This document shows positions 22,683 to 34,635 of a DNA stretch of 64,000 nt, in pieces. The stretch is from Linanthus parryae (taxonomy: Eukaryota > Streptophyta > Magnoliopsida > Ericales > Polemoniaceae): the NCBI GenBank assembly GCA_023055425.1, contig JALGPY010000001.1:31671001-31735000 (forward strand), in the 5' to 3' direction. The notes under the pieces are model-generated. The model did no database searches and was not told where the DNA came from. It saw only the letters and a list, made by a program, of their open reading frames with translations. Both the position numbers and the translations under genes were made by a program. Position 1 is the stretch's first letter; each line of letters begins with the position of its first letter.

Positions 22683-23882
22683 TCAGTCGATTAAATATGA
22701 TCCAAGAAATTGATAGCACCCTGATGTAATCTTTCTTTCAACTTTATATCTTGCAAAATCAGCATCTGAATAGCCACACAAAGAGAAGTTAAAATGATTA
22801 GGATACCAAAGCCCCAAGTCTTTGGTACCACTGAGATATCTAAAAATTCTCTTAACTGCAGTCAAGTGTGATTCTTTAGGATCAGCTTGAAATCTAGCAC
22901 ACATGCACACACTGAATATGATATCTGGTCTACTAGCTGTGAGGTAGAGTAATGATCCAATCATACCACTAAACTCTTTCACATTCACACTCTTACCAGA
23001 TTCATCCTTGTCTAAAGACAATGTAGAACTCATGGGAGTCTTAATCTTTTTGGATTGAGACATATTATACTTGCTTAGCAAGTCTTTTGTATACTTGCTT
23101 TGATGTAGGAATATTCCCTTCTTCATATGATGAATTTGAAGTCCAAGGAAGAAGTTCAATTCTCTCTTCAAGCTCATTTCAAATTCCTTGCTCATAAGAC
23201 TTGAGAATTCCTTGCACAGAAGATCATTAGTAGCTCCAAACAGAATTTCATCAACATAAATCTGAACTACAAGCATATCTTTCCCACGAGTATTTATGAA
23301 ATGGGTTTTGTCTACCAATCCTCTTTTGAAATCATTTTCAAGTATAAAATTTGACAATCTTTCATACCAAGCTCTTGAAGCTTGTTTTAAATCATAAAGA
23401 GCTTTGTCAAGTTCGTAAACATGATTTGGAAACTTGTCATTTTCAAAACCCGGAGGTTGAGCAACATAAACTTCTTCTTGCAGATAACCATTTAGAAAAG
23501 CAGATTTCACATCCATTTGAAGTAGTTTCATGTTTTTTTGAGATGCAAATGCAAGTTGAATTCTAATTGCTTCTAACCTGGCAATAGGTGGAAAAGATTC
23601 TTCATAGTCAATACCTTCTTCTTGATTGTAGCCTTGAGCTACCAATCTAGCTTTCTTCCTGATTACCTTTCCATTCTTATCTAACTTGTTTTTTAATACC
23701 CATCTGGTGCCAATGACAGACTGATTTTTTGGTGGAGTAACTAGATTCCAGACTATGTTCCTTTCAAACTCATTGAGTTCACTTTGCATAGCTATGATCC
23801 AGTCTGCTTCTTGTAATGCTTCCTTCACAGTTTTAGGCTCTACAAGAGAAATGAAAGCATTAAAAGCACATATATTTTTCAA
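22683..23882 (-). pseudogene. Sirevirus-like reverse transcriptase
   Basis: The 399-codon open frame spans most of [74 protein letters not shown] and [16 protein letters not shown]. The catalytic box is YVDE instead of YVDD, and FAPVAR is FPPIAR. RT copies element RNA into cDNA; with the second Asp lost this copy should be inactive. The wording around RT matches Sireviruses. Confidence 0.9.
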
Positions 23883-24195
23883 CTGTGATCTGGTTTGTGT
23901 ACCAATGGTTGGATCAGAAATAATGTTGTCAGCAAGATGAGATGAGAGATATTTGAATCTCTTTCTTGGTGTCCATGGTTCAGGCTCTCCAATTTGCTTC
24001 TCAAATCTCTAAGAACTTAAAGTAATAGCTTGTTCTCCTGTTTTCTCTCGAGATTCTGTTTCAAGGCTTTGAACCTTTGTTTCAAGGCCTTGAAAATGCA
24101 TTTTTGTTCCTGTGATATTTCCTTAGATCCTTTTGAGGATTCTTCTTCAGTATGTGAATCATGCTGGTTCAGATTGAGATCTGCAAAACCAACAC

Positions 24196-24805
24196 TCAAA
24201 TAACCATCATAGCTTTCATCAAAAATAAAATTAATGCTTTCTTCAACAAGCTCGATCTCTTATTATAAACTCGATAGGCTTTGCTTGTCTGTGAATAGCC
24301 AAGAAAAATACCTTCGTCACTTCTTGCATCTAACTTATCAAGATTGTCCTTACCATTATTTTGGACAAACACAGGTACAACCAAAATGTTTGAAGTATGA
24401 AATGTTTGGCTTTCTTCCTTTGAACAGCTCATAGGGGGTTTTCATCAGAATAGGTCTGATCAAGCACCTGTTAAGAATATTGTTTGCTATATTCACAGCT
24501 TCTGCCCAATAATACTTTGGCAACTTGTTTTCCAGAAGTATTGTTCTTGACATATTTTCAATAGTCCTGTTCTTTCTTTCAACACTCCATTCTGTTGAGG
24601 AGTTCTAGGAGCAGAAAAGTTGTGAGAGATGCCATGCTTAGAACAGAATATATAAAACTCAAGTTGATCAAACTCTCTACCATGGTCGCTTCTGGTTGAA
24701 GCAATATGTAGGTTTTTCGAAGTTTGAAGTTCTCTACAAAGTTTTGAAAATTCAAAGAGATCTTCAGATTTTTCTTTCAGAAACATTACCCAAGTATATC
24801 TAGAG
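24196..24805 (-). pseudogene. Sirevirus-like integrase, C-terminal portion
   Basis: On the minus strand the integrase resumes at DFSRYTWV (24805), directly next to the nested element, then RSDHGREF (Asp) and PQQNGVLKERTG. Two or three frameshifts follow (near 24570 and 24400) before YWAEAVNIANNILNR, FKGRKPNISYFKHFG and FLGYSQTSKAYRV. About 24017-24199 holds a short frame with FKALKQRFKALKQ, encoded by the palindrome motif pair. Confidence 0.85.
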
Positions 24806-24810
24806 AAGTC

Positions 24811-26995
24811 TGATAATGCCCAAATAGGGGTTATCTTATAGCCTGAAAAGACGTGTATGTGTGCTGGAAAACCACGTTTTAGCCAGAATTCACCCTCAGA
24901 AAGCCTCGGAAATTAGAACGAGATGTTTATTTGTTCTTCGTAAATTTCTGCTTATTTCACGCATTTCGAGATATGATCACGGGTTTGTTCATGTTGTCTT
25001 TACAGGAACAGGTTCGGGAAGTGCATTGGGATGCGTGCCGAGACAGAGCCGGGTTCGCCTCGGGAAACGTGCAGAAAATGCTCGGAGCAGGATTTGACCG
25101 AGACTGGTACAAGGGAGAGCGGAATGGAAAACGGAAAGACTGGAGGAAAAACGGGCAGTGAAAACCGACCGAGGAAGCTGGAAACGCCAAAACCGAGAAT
25201 GACCGAGATGCGCTCGGTTGACAATATCTTGAGCTTGACTTGGAATTTTGAAGTGAAACCAGCGGCAAAAGAACGAAGACGTCAAGGGCTTTCCGAAAAC
25301 AGGTTATAATGCTGAAACGGAGTCCGGCCGAAAAACCGACTCCCGTCAAGTGTGGGTCCCAGACAGGCCACGCCAAGTAAGGAGTCTCGATTTCCGGTGT
25401 CCGGAATCAGGAGCAACTATTTCATGTTCGTGACAATTTCCGGGACAGCTTTGGCCTAGGGGTATTTTGGTCATTTTGGCACCGGGTCCGGGTTTCCGGA
25501 GTCAAGTTCAGATTTTGTCTCCCAAATTCAGTCAGCAGTTTTCCTAAGGCCAGAGTCAGGATTTGGCATAAATTGGAGCAGTTTTGACCCAGGGGTATTT
25601 TGGTAATTTTGACAAGTTTCGGGTCGGCCGATGCAGAAAAGAGCAGTTTTCCTTGCTGTCTGCGTATTATACGCAGGATTCTGCGTATTATACGCAGACA
25701 GCAAGCCAGAGGGAGGATTTTTGGCCAGTTTCTGACCCTGTCTGCGTATTATACGCAGCATCCTGCGTATTATACGCAGCCAGGGGAAGAAAATACGCAG
25801 GAAAATGGGAAAATACGCAGCCCTGCGTATTATACGCAGCCAGGATGGAAAAATACGCAGCCAGGGAGGAAAATACGCAGAAATCAGCACATGTCAGGCT
25901 GCTGTCTGCGTATTATACGCAGAGCCCTGCGTATTTTACGCAGACAACACAAATTTTGAGGCGGTTTCGGGCAGTGGCAGTTTCGTAAATAAAGGCAGTT
26001 TCCAGAAACGTCTCCAGCACTATATAAAGACTCGTCCAGACTCGTTTTGAGTACATCAACACACAAATCAACACATCCACGGAGAAGTCGGAGCATCCCC
26101 GGAGAGCACGGAAACGTGAATCCAGATTCAAGACACCCGTTTGCTCTTCTTTTCTCTCATTCAAAAACTGTGTTATTTACGTTATGAATATTAGTAGCTA
26201 AACTTTTTACCTAGGTTCTCGGTGAACCTAGGGTTTCGTTTTCAGATATTAGTTTTACGTTTTGACTATGAATTCATGATTGCAATATCTTAATATCAGC
26301 AGTTTTTATCAGTTATTCTGTCTTTGAATTTTACTGTTTATGCATGATCGGAGTAGCTACCCAGAATTGCTACAGACCCGAGCCGGTAGGTGAAAACGTC
26401 CGGTTAGGGTTAGGAAGAAAAGACATAATTTAGCACCTTACCCCGATGGGCCGACTAGCGAAGGGGAGTTAGGACTAGCCTGAAATCGTTGAGACCAACT
26501 GTTAGAGAATCTGACCCGGGCCATCAGGACAGGTTAGAAACCCTAGCAGACTTAGAACGAGACTGCAGACTTAGGCAGCTTAACAGGAATCCGACAGTCT
26601 GCAGGATTGTGATAACGTGCAGGAAAAGAAAAGATACTGCACAACTGGTACGTGGCACGGATAACGAGACTGCTGTGTGTTTTCATGTCAAACAAAGAAC
26701 GAAAATCTGAAGAACCCTAGGGGATCCCGGGACCTAGTATCTCAAACCTTAGATTTACAACCTTAAGATTATTCTAGAAAACTTTCACAAAAAAAATTTA
26801 CGTTTCAGTTATTTACTTTCAGTACTTAGTTAGTAAGCAAAACCTCAAACTATTCCTCCTTTTACACTCTGTTAGTTAAAACTGATTATTAGAAAAACCT
26901 GCAAAGTCCCCGTGGGATCGATAATCTGAGTCGAAAATACTCTCTATATTACTTGATTCGTATACTTGCGACTAGTATACGTTGTAACTGCATTA
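24811..26995 (+). repeat. 5' LTR of the innermost element
   Basis: It matches the 3' LTR up to about 26972. The last 20-odd bases differ (CTAGTATACGTTG instead of AAGCACGC...CATCA), so its right end is approximate. It contains a palindrome array at 25660-25943 and a TATA box TATATAAAGA at 26021. A degenerate primer site may follow (GGTGGCGTTG, about 27004). Confidence 0.82.
25660..25943. promoter_or_regulatory. array of CTGCGTATTATACGCAG palindromes upstream of the LTR TATA box
   Basis: Six exact copies of CTGCGTATTATACGCAG start at 25660, 25681, 25742, 25763, 25823 and 25906, with a variant (TATTTTA centre) at 25927 and four half sites AATACGCAG at about 25791-25880. The array ends 78 bp upstream of TATATAAAGA. 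Its position is that of a U3 enhancer. Confidence 0.75.
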
Positions 26996-28634
26996 CAACG
27001 TATAGGTGGCGTTGTAACTGTATTACTCTTTATAAAAAAAATATATAAAAAAAAAATTAAAAATTGAAAATTTTGAGACTGGGCGAAGGATTTAGCTTAA
27101 AACTGGAGAGAGTTTAATGATAGAAAATTCCCGAAGTGGACGAACTTAGGTGAGGAAGAGCTGCGAGAATCTGTCTAGGGGAGTTAATAGAGCCAATGCA
27201 CTTCAGAAAACGCAAGTAGCTGTCTCCCGAGCAATGTATCCGACTAGCTGCCAGACCACCGTCACCAGGTAGTCGTCAACCCGCCATCACGGTCACCACA
27301 TCATTTGGTGGAGTGATAGGCCATAGGGGACCTCACGTCCTGTCTCGCGCCTTAGGTCCACTAGTGAGCCCCGTTGATCCATTAATCCTTTTCTTGGTAA
27401 CCGTTTGGCCTAGGAAGCCGTTTTTTGATACTCGCATCATTGTTAGTATTTTTACCTTTCCTACGCGTCATGGCACGAGGGAGTTGAGTTGAGGGGGATT
27501 TTATGGGGTAGAGCAAAATTGTCATATTTGATAGTGGATGAGCTTCATTGATATATTTGAGGGTGTGTAAGGGTGAGATAGTGACGGCAGCACACTTCGG
27601 TGTGGCGGTGACTCACGACATTACACCGTGAGCATAGGAGGAGAGCCGTAGTGCGTAAATTTTCCGCACGACATGGGGGACTTGGGTTGACAGGGTTGAT
27701 TGGAGGACGCGCTGTGCGATTTAGACATCCTTGAAGTTAGGAGGATCGGTTGGAAAAGCGCGAATATTTTACAGATTGACTACATGGTTCGAAATTAGTG
27801 TGGGGGTGGTCGTTTCAGATTTTATTTCAGTATTTTTCTGCCACCCCACGTTTTTGGTTTATCATAGAATTGGCCTGGTTTATATTATTGGTGTTTATTG
27901 TGTTGCCCCGCAAAAAAAAAAAAAAAAAAAAAAAAAGAGAGAGAGAAAAAAAAACGGAGAAAAAATAATAAAAAAAAAAATGATGAAAAAAAAAACCAAA
28001 AAGAAAGTATCAAAGGAAGAAAATTCAGGGTGCTTGATTGATTTTATTTCAAAACGCCAGGCCGGCAATTTTTATCTCTGTTTCACATTCGTTCACAGTT
28101 GTGGCCGCGAGAACGGCAGTTACACCGGGACTGGGGAAATTGAGTGTCTAGAATCTTAGGTGATTTGGGTCAGTTTCCGTCATCTTGGTGAGGGAGTGTG
28201 TGATGGGGGTATGTGTGAGTGTGCTGTGACGTTTAGGACATCGCTTCTAAATGACTTATCCTACCGTCCCAAAGCCGGCAGATTTACATTACACCCGCAG
28301 TAAAAGCACGGAAGGTGTGCGTTAGGGATACGTTCGGTTTTGCGTGCAAAAGCGGAAGTAAGTGGTGTTCGTGCTTGTTCCTAACCTAGGCTGGCCGCGA
28401 GTTCTTCCGATCACCGCAGTTTCAGAAACCGAAGGGAATATGAGAACTTGATGATGTTCAGTTTGAGTTGAAGAGAATGCCCAGTCTCACCAAAAATATA
28501 CACAGTTTTTATCATAGTAATATTGTTTTTAAATAAGTGCAGTTACACCGCTCTGGATTGATTCGGGATAGTATGCATTGGTAGTATATTGCTAGAGTTT
28601 GCTCGGGACGAGCAATGTTTAGTGTGGGGGTATT
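26996..28634 (+). other. interior of the innermost element, no recognisable gene
   Basis: There is no gag, protease, RT or integrase motif on either strand. A 25-bp poly-A run at 27911-27935 and A-rich sequence after it create a Lys-rich ORF that is not convincing. The stretch before the 3' LTR has the polypurine tract. Confidence 0.7.
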
Positions 28635-30795
28635 TGATAATGCCCAAATAGGGGTTATCTTATAGCCTGAAAAGACGTGTATGTGTGCTGGAAAACCACG
28701 TTTTAGCCAGAATTCACCCTCCGAAAGCCTCGGAAATTAGAACGAGATGTTTATTTGTTCTTCGTAAATTTCTGCTTATTTCACGCATTTCGAGATATGA
28801 TCACGGGTTTGTTCATGTTGTCTTTACAGGAACAGGTTCGGGAAGTGCATTGGGATGCGTGCCAAGACAGAGCCGGGTTCGCCTCGGAAAACGTGCAGAA
28901 AATGCTCGGAGCAGGATTTGACCGAGACTGGTACAAGGGAGAGCGGAATGGAAAACGGAAAGACTGGAGGAAAAACGGGCAGTGAAAACCGACCGAGGAA
29001 GCTGAAACGCCAAAACCGAGAATGACCGAGATGCGCTCGGTTGACAATATCTTGAGCTTGACTTGGAATTTTGAAGTGAAACCAGGGGCAAAAGAACGAA
29101 GACGTCAAGGGCTTTCCGAAAATAGGTTATAATGCTGAAACGGAGTCCGGCCGAAAAACCGACTCCCGTCAAGTGTGGGTCCCAGACAGGCCACGTTCAA
29201 GTAAGGAGTCTCGATTTCCGGTGTCCGGAATCATGAGCAACTATTTCATGTTCGTGACGATTTCCGGGAAACCTTTGGCCTAGGGGTATTTTGGTCATTT
29301 TGGCACCGGGTCCGGGTTCCGGAGTCAAGTTCAGATTTTGTCTCCCAAATGCAGTCAGCAGTTTTCGTATGGCCAGAGTCAGGATTTGGCATAATTTGGA
29401 GCAGTTTTGACCCATGGGTATTTTGGTAATTTTGACAAGTTTCGGGTCGGCCGATGCAGAAAAGAGCAGTTTTCCTTGCTGTCTGCGTATTATACGCAGG
29501 ATTCTGCGTATTATACGCAGACAGCAAGCCAGAGGGAGGATTTTTGGCCAGTTTCTGACCCTGTCTGCGTATTATACGCAGCATCCTGCGTATTATACGC
29601 AGCCAGGGGAAGAAAATACGCAGGAAAATGGGAAAATACGCAGCCCTGCGTATTATACGCAGCCAGGATGGAAAAATACGCAGCCAGGGAGGAAAATACG
29701 CAGAAATCAGCACATGTCAGGCTGCTGTCTGCGTATTTTACGCAGACAACACAAATTTTGAGGCGGTTTCGGGCAGTGGCAGTTTCGTAAATAAAGGCAG
29801 TTTCCAGAAACGTCTCCAGCACTATATAAAGACTCGTCCAGACTCGTTTTGAGGACATCAACACACAAATCAACACATCCACGGAGAAGTCGGAGCATCC
29901 CCGGAGAGCACGGAAACGTGAATCCAGATTCAAGACACCCGTTTGCTCTTCTTTTCTCTCATTCAAAAACTGTGTTATTTACGTTATGAATATTAGTAGC
30001 AAACTTTTTACCTAGGTTCTCGGTGAACCTAGGGTTTCGTTTTCAGAGATTAGTTTTACGTTTTGACTATGAATTCATGATTGCAATATCTTAATATCAG
30101 CAGTTTTTATCAGTTATTCTGTCTTTGAATTTTACTGTTTATGCATGATCGGATTAGCTACCCATAATTGCTATAGACCCGAGCCGGTAGGTGAAAACGT
30201 CCGGTTAGGGTTAGGAAGAAAAGACATAATTTAGCACCTTACCCCGATGGGCCGACTAGCGAAGGGGAGTTAGGACTAGCCTGAAATCGTTGAGACCAAC
30301 TGTTAGAGAATCTGACCCGGGCCATCAGGACAGGTTAGAAACCCTAGCAGACTTAGAACGAGACTGCAGACTTAGGTAGCTTAACAGGAATCCGACAGTC
30401 TGCAGGATTGTGATAACGTGCAGGAAAAGAAAAGATACTGCACAACTGGTACGTGGCACGGATAACGAGACTGCTGTGTGTTTTCATGTCAAACAAAGAA
30501 CGAAAATCTGAAGAACCCTAGGGGATCCCGGGACCTAGTATCTCAAACCCTAGATTTACAACCTTAAGATTATTCTAGAAAACTTTCACAAAAAAGATTT
30601 ACGTTTCAGTTATTTACTTTCAGTACTTAGTTAGTAAGCAAAACCTCAAACTATTCCTCCGTTTACACTCTGTTAGTTAAAACTGATTATTAGAAAAACC
30701 TGCAAAGTCCCCGTGGGATCGATAATCTGAGTCGAAAATACTCTCTATATTACTTGATTCGTATACTTGCGACAAGCACGCTAAAAAGCGCATCA
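28635..30795 (+). repeat. 3' LTR of the innermost element (2161 bp)
   Basis: It has the same layout as the 5' LTR. The palindrome array (29483-29745) has five exact copies and one variant, so one palindrome is missing relative to the 5' LTR. The TATA box is at about 29824. It ends GCGCATCA before the AAGTC duplication. Confidence 0.88.
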
Positions 30796-30800
30796 AAGTC

Positions 30801-31490
30801 ATCAACAATAACAAGCATGTACTTCTTACCCTTTGGAGTTGGAGTTCTCATAGGACCACATATATCCATATGCAATAGTTCAATGGGTCTAGTAGTACTT
30901 ACAAAGTTCTTTGGCTTGAATGACCTTCTCGTTTGCTTGCCTTGTGCACATGCCTTGCATACTTCATCATCTTTGAACTTGATAGAGGGTAAGCCTCTTA
31001 CTAAGTTCTTGGAGACTAACTTGTTTAAGGTATGCAAGTTAATATGTTCCAACTTTCTGTGCCAAAGCTTTGAATCATCTTTCAAGGCCTTGAGACACAT
31101 CAAGTTTTCACCTGCAACTTTGTTAGTTTGAAAAGTATAAACATTGTTTGATCTAGAGGCCATGAGGATGCAATTGCCATATTTCTCATTCTGCACCACA
31201 TACTTCTCTTTATCAAGGATAAATTTGTTGCCATTGTCACAAAGTTGAGATAGACTAAGCAGATTAAATTTCAAGCCATCAACTAGATATACATCAGAAA
31301 TGGAATTTTCAAAATTTGTACCAACTTTACCAATACCAAGAATGTTGCATTTTCCTTTGTCACCAAGTGTAATTGATCCTTCTGATTGCTCTTTCAGTTC
31401 TGAGAAGAGAGATCTCTTTCCACTCATGTGTCTTGAGCAACCACTGTCCATAAACCACTTTTGCTCATTGATCTTGGTGACACCCTGCAA
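30801..31490 (-). pseudogene. Sirevirus-like protease and integrase N-terminal part
   Basis: Open on the minus strand from 31490: WFMDSGCSRHMSG is the aspartic protease site (DSG intact). NLLSLSQLCDNG, then LWHRKLEHINLHTLNKLV and CKACAQGKQ form the pre-integrase HHCC finger. LLHMDICGPM and VIVDDF start the integrase core. The frame is cut at 30801 by the nested element and resumes at 24805. Confidence 0.9.
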
Positions 31491-31633
31491 ACACCATTCA
31501 CTGCCTTACCTAGCTGTTAGACCAAGTTCTGAATTTAGATTCATATTCAGGGTCAACCATGTTAGGTGATCTAACCCCTTTAGGAACCCAAATCTGTCTA
31601 ACTAGTGTTCCTCATAATGTGAGGGTCTCTTCT

Positions 31634-32242
31634 TCAAAAAGGACAAGTCATTTTAACATGACCAATCTCATTGCAATAATGAAATTTAGGAGATGTTTTG
31701 CTTCCAGCTTTCACAAATTTGGTATTATTTTTCTTTGGAAAATTTGGATTGTATCGAATACCATTTTTGTGAACAGACTTCAAGCTACCTCCAAGAATCA
31801 GGTTCACGTTGTGTTCTGAGCCTTCAAGTTTGGCTTTGACCAATTCTGATTCTTGAAGTTTCTGAGTCAGAGTAGTCCTTTGGTTATCCAATTCATCAAC
31901 TTGATGTATTAGATTACCAATTCTATCATTCAAGAGAGAGTTCTCAGTGAATACTTCCTTCACTTGTGTTTTCAAGGCTTTGAAACCGGTTTTCAAGGCC
32001 TTGAAATCACTGTCAGTTTTCTTCTGAGAGATTTCAAGATTCTGATTTAGACAAACAAGATGCAAATTTTCTTTTGCTTGCTCATGAACTTTTTCTTTCA
32101 AAACTTTAATTTCTTTCAGATGGTCCTCTTCATTATAAAGCATTGTTTTAAGATAATCAGAGATGGATTCTGTTGGTTTTGAAATCAAACAATTTACCAT
32201 TACCTCAATGTTCTTTTCAGAAATTTCATCACGCTTGGCCAT
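31634..32242 (-). pseudogene. Sirevirus-like gag/pol linker: coiled coil and second zinc knuckle
   Basis: The 202-codon frame is rich in heptads (LHLVCLNQNLEIS to LTQKLQESELVKAK), a long coiled coil. It ends with CNEIGHVKMTC, a knuckle that has lost its first Cys. A heptad pair FKALKTGFKALKT (minus strand of about 31970-32006) is encoded by two copies of the TTTCAAGGCCTTGAAA motif. A second knuckle after a coiled coil before protease fits Sireviruses. Confidence 0.8.
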
Positions 32243-33328
32243 AAATCATATGTTGGCATGTTCTTCTTCAGAATCAGAGTCACTTGAGGTATCTGAATCA
32301 CTCCAGGAAGCTATCATAGCTTTCTTTCTTCTATCATGATCTTTCTTCTGAAAGTTCTTGCTTTTCTTGTGTGGACAGTCTCTGATCAAGTGTCCTGCAT
32401 CACCACATTCAAAGAAATTCATGACTTTAGGATTATTATTATGTGAAGAAGATTTACCTTTGTAGTCTTTGCTACTGGAGGATCCGTGTCTTTCTCTGTT
32501 GAAGTCCTTATTTCCAAAGCTTTTCTTCATTTTAAGAATTCTGGTCAAGGCTTTGGAAATCAATGCAATTTGATCTTCATCATCATCCTCAGTTTCATGA
32601 CTTCGAATTGTCTCATTCTCCTTAGCCTGAGAGCCAAGTTCTTGACACCTTCAGGTAGTTCTCCATCAACTTCATTCATTGAATCTCATGTGTAAGGAGC
32701 TTCCCTTGTAGGTCAACAAGTTGAAGTGATGAGAGATCTTGAGCTTCTTCAATGGCAGTAGTCTTTGGTTCCCATTTTGCCTTTCGAAGACTTCTTAGAA
32801 TCTTCCTCACCTTCTCTTCATTGGAAATATTTTTTCCTAGTGAATCAAGGTTGTTGACAATGTCAATGAACCTTTTGAACATGTCTCTGATTGACTCATC
32901 TCCATTCATCTTGAAAAGCTCATATTGCCTGAGATATATATTGATATTGGTTTGCTTGAATTGGCTGGTTCCTTCAAAAGTCACCACACGCTTATCTCAT
33001 ATCTATTTGGCAGTTTTACAGCTTAAGATCCTATTGAATTCATCTGCACTCAAAGCACAATATAAGAGATTCATAGCTTTATAATTCTTTGAAAATTGCT
33101 CTAATTCACATGAAGATAGAGAGTCTTCAGATTTGGGAGTTTTAATCCCATCCTTATTGTGTAGAAAGTGTGAGGACCATTCTGGATGATAGTCCAGAGT
33201 TCCATATCTTGATCAATAATGAACATTTTCATCATTGCTTTCCAGTGGAAAAAATTGTCTGCACAGAAGAGAGGAGGTCTGTTAGTAGCTCTTCCCTGTG
33301 AGAAACCACCATCACCTACAGTACTCAT
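32243..33328 (-). pseudogene. Sirevirus-like gag
   Basis: ATG 33328 begins MSTVGDGGFSQGRATNRPPLF, then NFFHWKAMMKMFI. The middle has the UBN2 region (TSQFKQTNINIYLRQYELFKM, LRKAKWEPKTTAIEEAQDL) and the end has a knuckle with one Cys missing (FFECGDAGHLIRDC) and an acidic Ser/Asp tail. Frame changes and stops near 33000-33100 and 32600-32680 break it. Confidence 0.87.
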
Positions 33329-33363
33329 AATCACAAGATGGTTAAATATATGTAGTGATAGAA

Positions 33364-33375
33364 GCTCTGATACCA
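33364..33375 (-). other. primer-binding site, initiator tRNA-Met
   Basis: The minus strand reads TGGTATCAGAGC, two bases from the LTR end (CCCCTTCA). Confidence 0.92.
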
Positions 33376-33377
33376 AT

Positions 33378-34630
33378 TGAAGGGGTGTACCGTAGGTAGA
33401 AATACATGATCAATACTCTAGAAGGGGGAGGGTTGTATAGAGTATGCAGACTTTTGCTAAACTTTTCAAGAGTAGTGGTTTCAAAATATTTGTAAAGAGA
33501 TTCAAGGCCTTGAAACAAGTTTCAAGCCCTTTGAATAAAACAGTTACAACAAATAGAATAATAAGTCTATTTCAAGGCCCTGAAATGAGTTTCAAACCCT
33601 TGAAATGAAACTGTTTTGAATGCTGCAAAAATTCTAAGTTTGTAAGAGAAAGTAAATGCAAGAGACACAAGATATATAGACTTCAGTCCACTTAGACCTA
33701 CGTCTCTACCTCAAGTATCTTCTCCCTGCAGGATTTTCAACTCAATTCTTATTAATCAACAGCTAAGCCGTAGATCTCAAGCACAGAGAGATGCCTTACT
33801 CTGTTACAGCTTGTGGTTCTCACTATCCTATCTAGTACCTGCTCTAGCTTTCTGATTAACTAAGAATTCCCAATTTTTCACCTTGAATAATACTTGAGAA
33901 TGTGAACTGGAGAAGTATAAGAATGATATACAAATAAAGTTCAGAGATGAAGAACACCGATAGTGAGACTGCAATGAGAGTGCAGTGTTCTTCAAATGCT
34001 TGGATTGGGAAAAGAATGATCTGTTTCTTTGTTGATTGAGAATCCTTGAATTTATTTTCAGTGTCTCTAGATTTTTCCCTTTGATTTGTGTCTTCAAACG
34101 CTTCAAACTGAGCTCCTTATATACAGCTCACTTGATCTGCAAATCTTTAAGATCTTCAGCAACAAACTTTCTATTTATAGGCAACAGCTTTGACTTCTCT
34201 AATAGTCTTTTCCAACGGATAGTTGTTCAGTATCTTCAAGGATACTAATTTGATCTTGTTCAAAATCATGTTGAGAAGCTATTAAAATCTTTATATTGAT
34301 TGCAGAATCAAATCAATCCAGTATTTCCTTTCCTGCAAAACTCAAGTTAGGAAATAAATCCTGCAGAATAGGAAATAAACTTTCCCTGCAAAACTAAGTC
34401 AAACAGATGGATTAGATAATGTTAAACATGTCAAAAATACTTTGTTTTTCATCATCAAGTAATAATAGATTAGACACAGGGGTTTAGGAGTTCAAACAGT
34501 ATCAGAAACTCCCCCTAAGTTCATGTATATGAGGCTCAGTCAGTTTCAAGGCTTTGAAAGCTGTTTCAAGGCCTTGAAATATAGTAGCTATTTCAAGTCT
34601 TTGAAACATTGAAACTGCTTTGAACATACA
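33378..34630 (-). repeat. 5' LTR of the Sirevirus-like Copia (1253 bp)
   Basis: A near copy of 19604-20853. Palindrome-type motifs lie at 33500, 33520, 33570, 33590, 34544, 34564 and 34591. The right end ...GAACATACA abuts the CTACG target copy. Confidence 0.9.
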
Positions 34631-34635
34631 CTACG

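Larger units (their letters stand above)
24811..30795 (+). mobile_element. non-autonomous Ty3-like LTR element (LARD-like), innermost in the nest
   Basis: Two LTRs of about 2.16 kb start TGATAATGCCCAAATAGGG at 24811 and 28635. AAGTC flanks both sides (24806-24810 and 30796-30800), a perfect 5-bp target duplication. The 3' LTR is preceded by GCTCGGGACGAGCAATG and AGTGTGGGGGTATT, a polypurine context I associate with Athila/Tat-type Ty3 elements. The interior is only about 1.6 kb and has no gag or pol. The LTRs differ by scattered substitutions and small indels only, so this is probably the youngest element of the nest. It sits inside the integrase of the Sirevirus-like Copia. Confidence 0.87.
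19604..34630 (-). mobile_element. Sirevirus-like Copia with an extra ORF, containing a nested element
   Basis: LTRs are 33378-34630 (5') and 19604-20853 (3'), with a primer site at 33364-33375 and a polypurine tract (AAGGGGGAGAT on the minus strand) at 20854-20866. The flanks CTATG (19599-19603) and CTACG (34631-34635) are a target duplication with one mismatch. Coding order on the minus strand: gag, coiled coil with a second knuckle, protease, integrase (split by the element at 24811-30795), RT, RNase H, then an extra basic ORF before the 3' LTR. An ORF after pol is a known trait of Sireviruses. The element's own length is about 9 kb. A palindrome TTTCAAGGCCTTGAAA recurs throughout. Confidence 0.9.

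Noticed and set aside
25660..25943. CRISPR-like look of the palindrome array
   Set aside because: Spacing is irregular, spacers are not unique, and the context is a plant LTR.
25528..25988. Overlapping ORFs with many Tyr/Thr/Gln or Arg/Ile repeats on both strands (also 29246-29966)
   Set aside because: They arise from the CTGCGTATTATACGCAG palindrome array, which is open on both strands.
27731..28159. 142-codon Lys-rich ORF in the innermost element
   Set aside because: Its middle is a poly-A run and no domain is visible.
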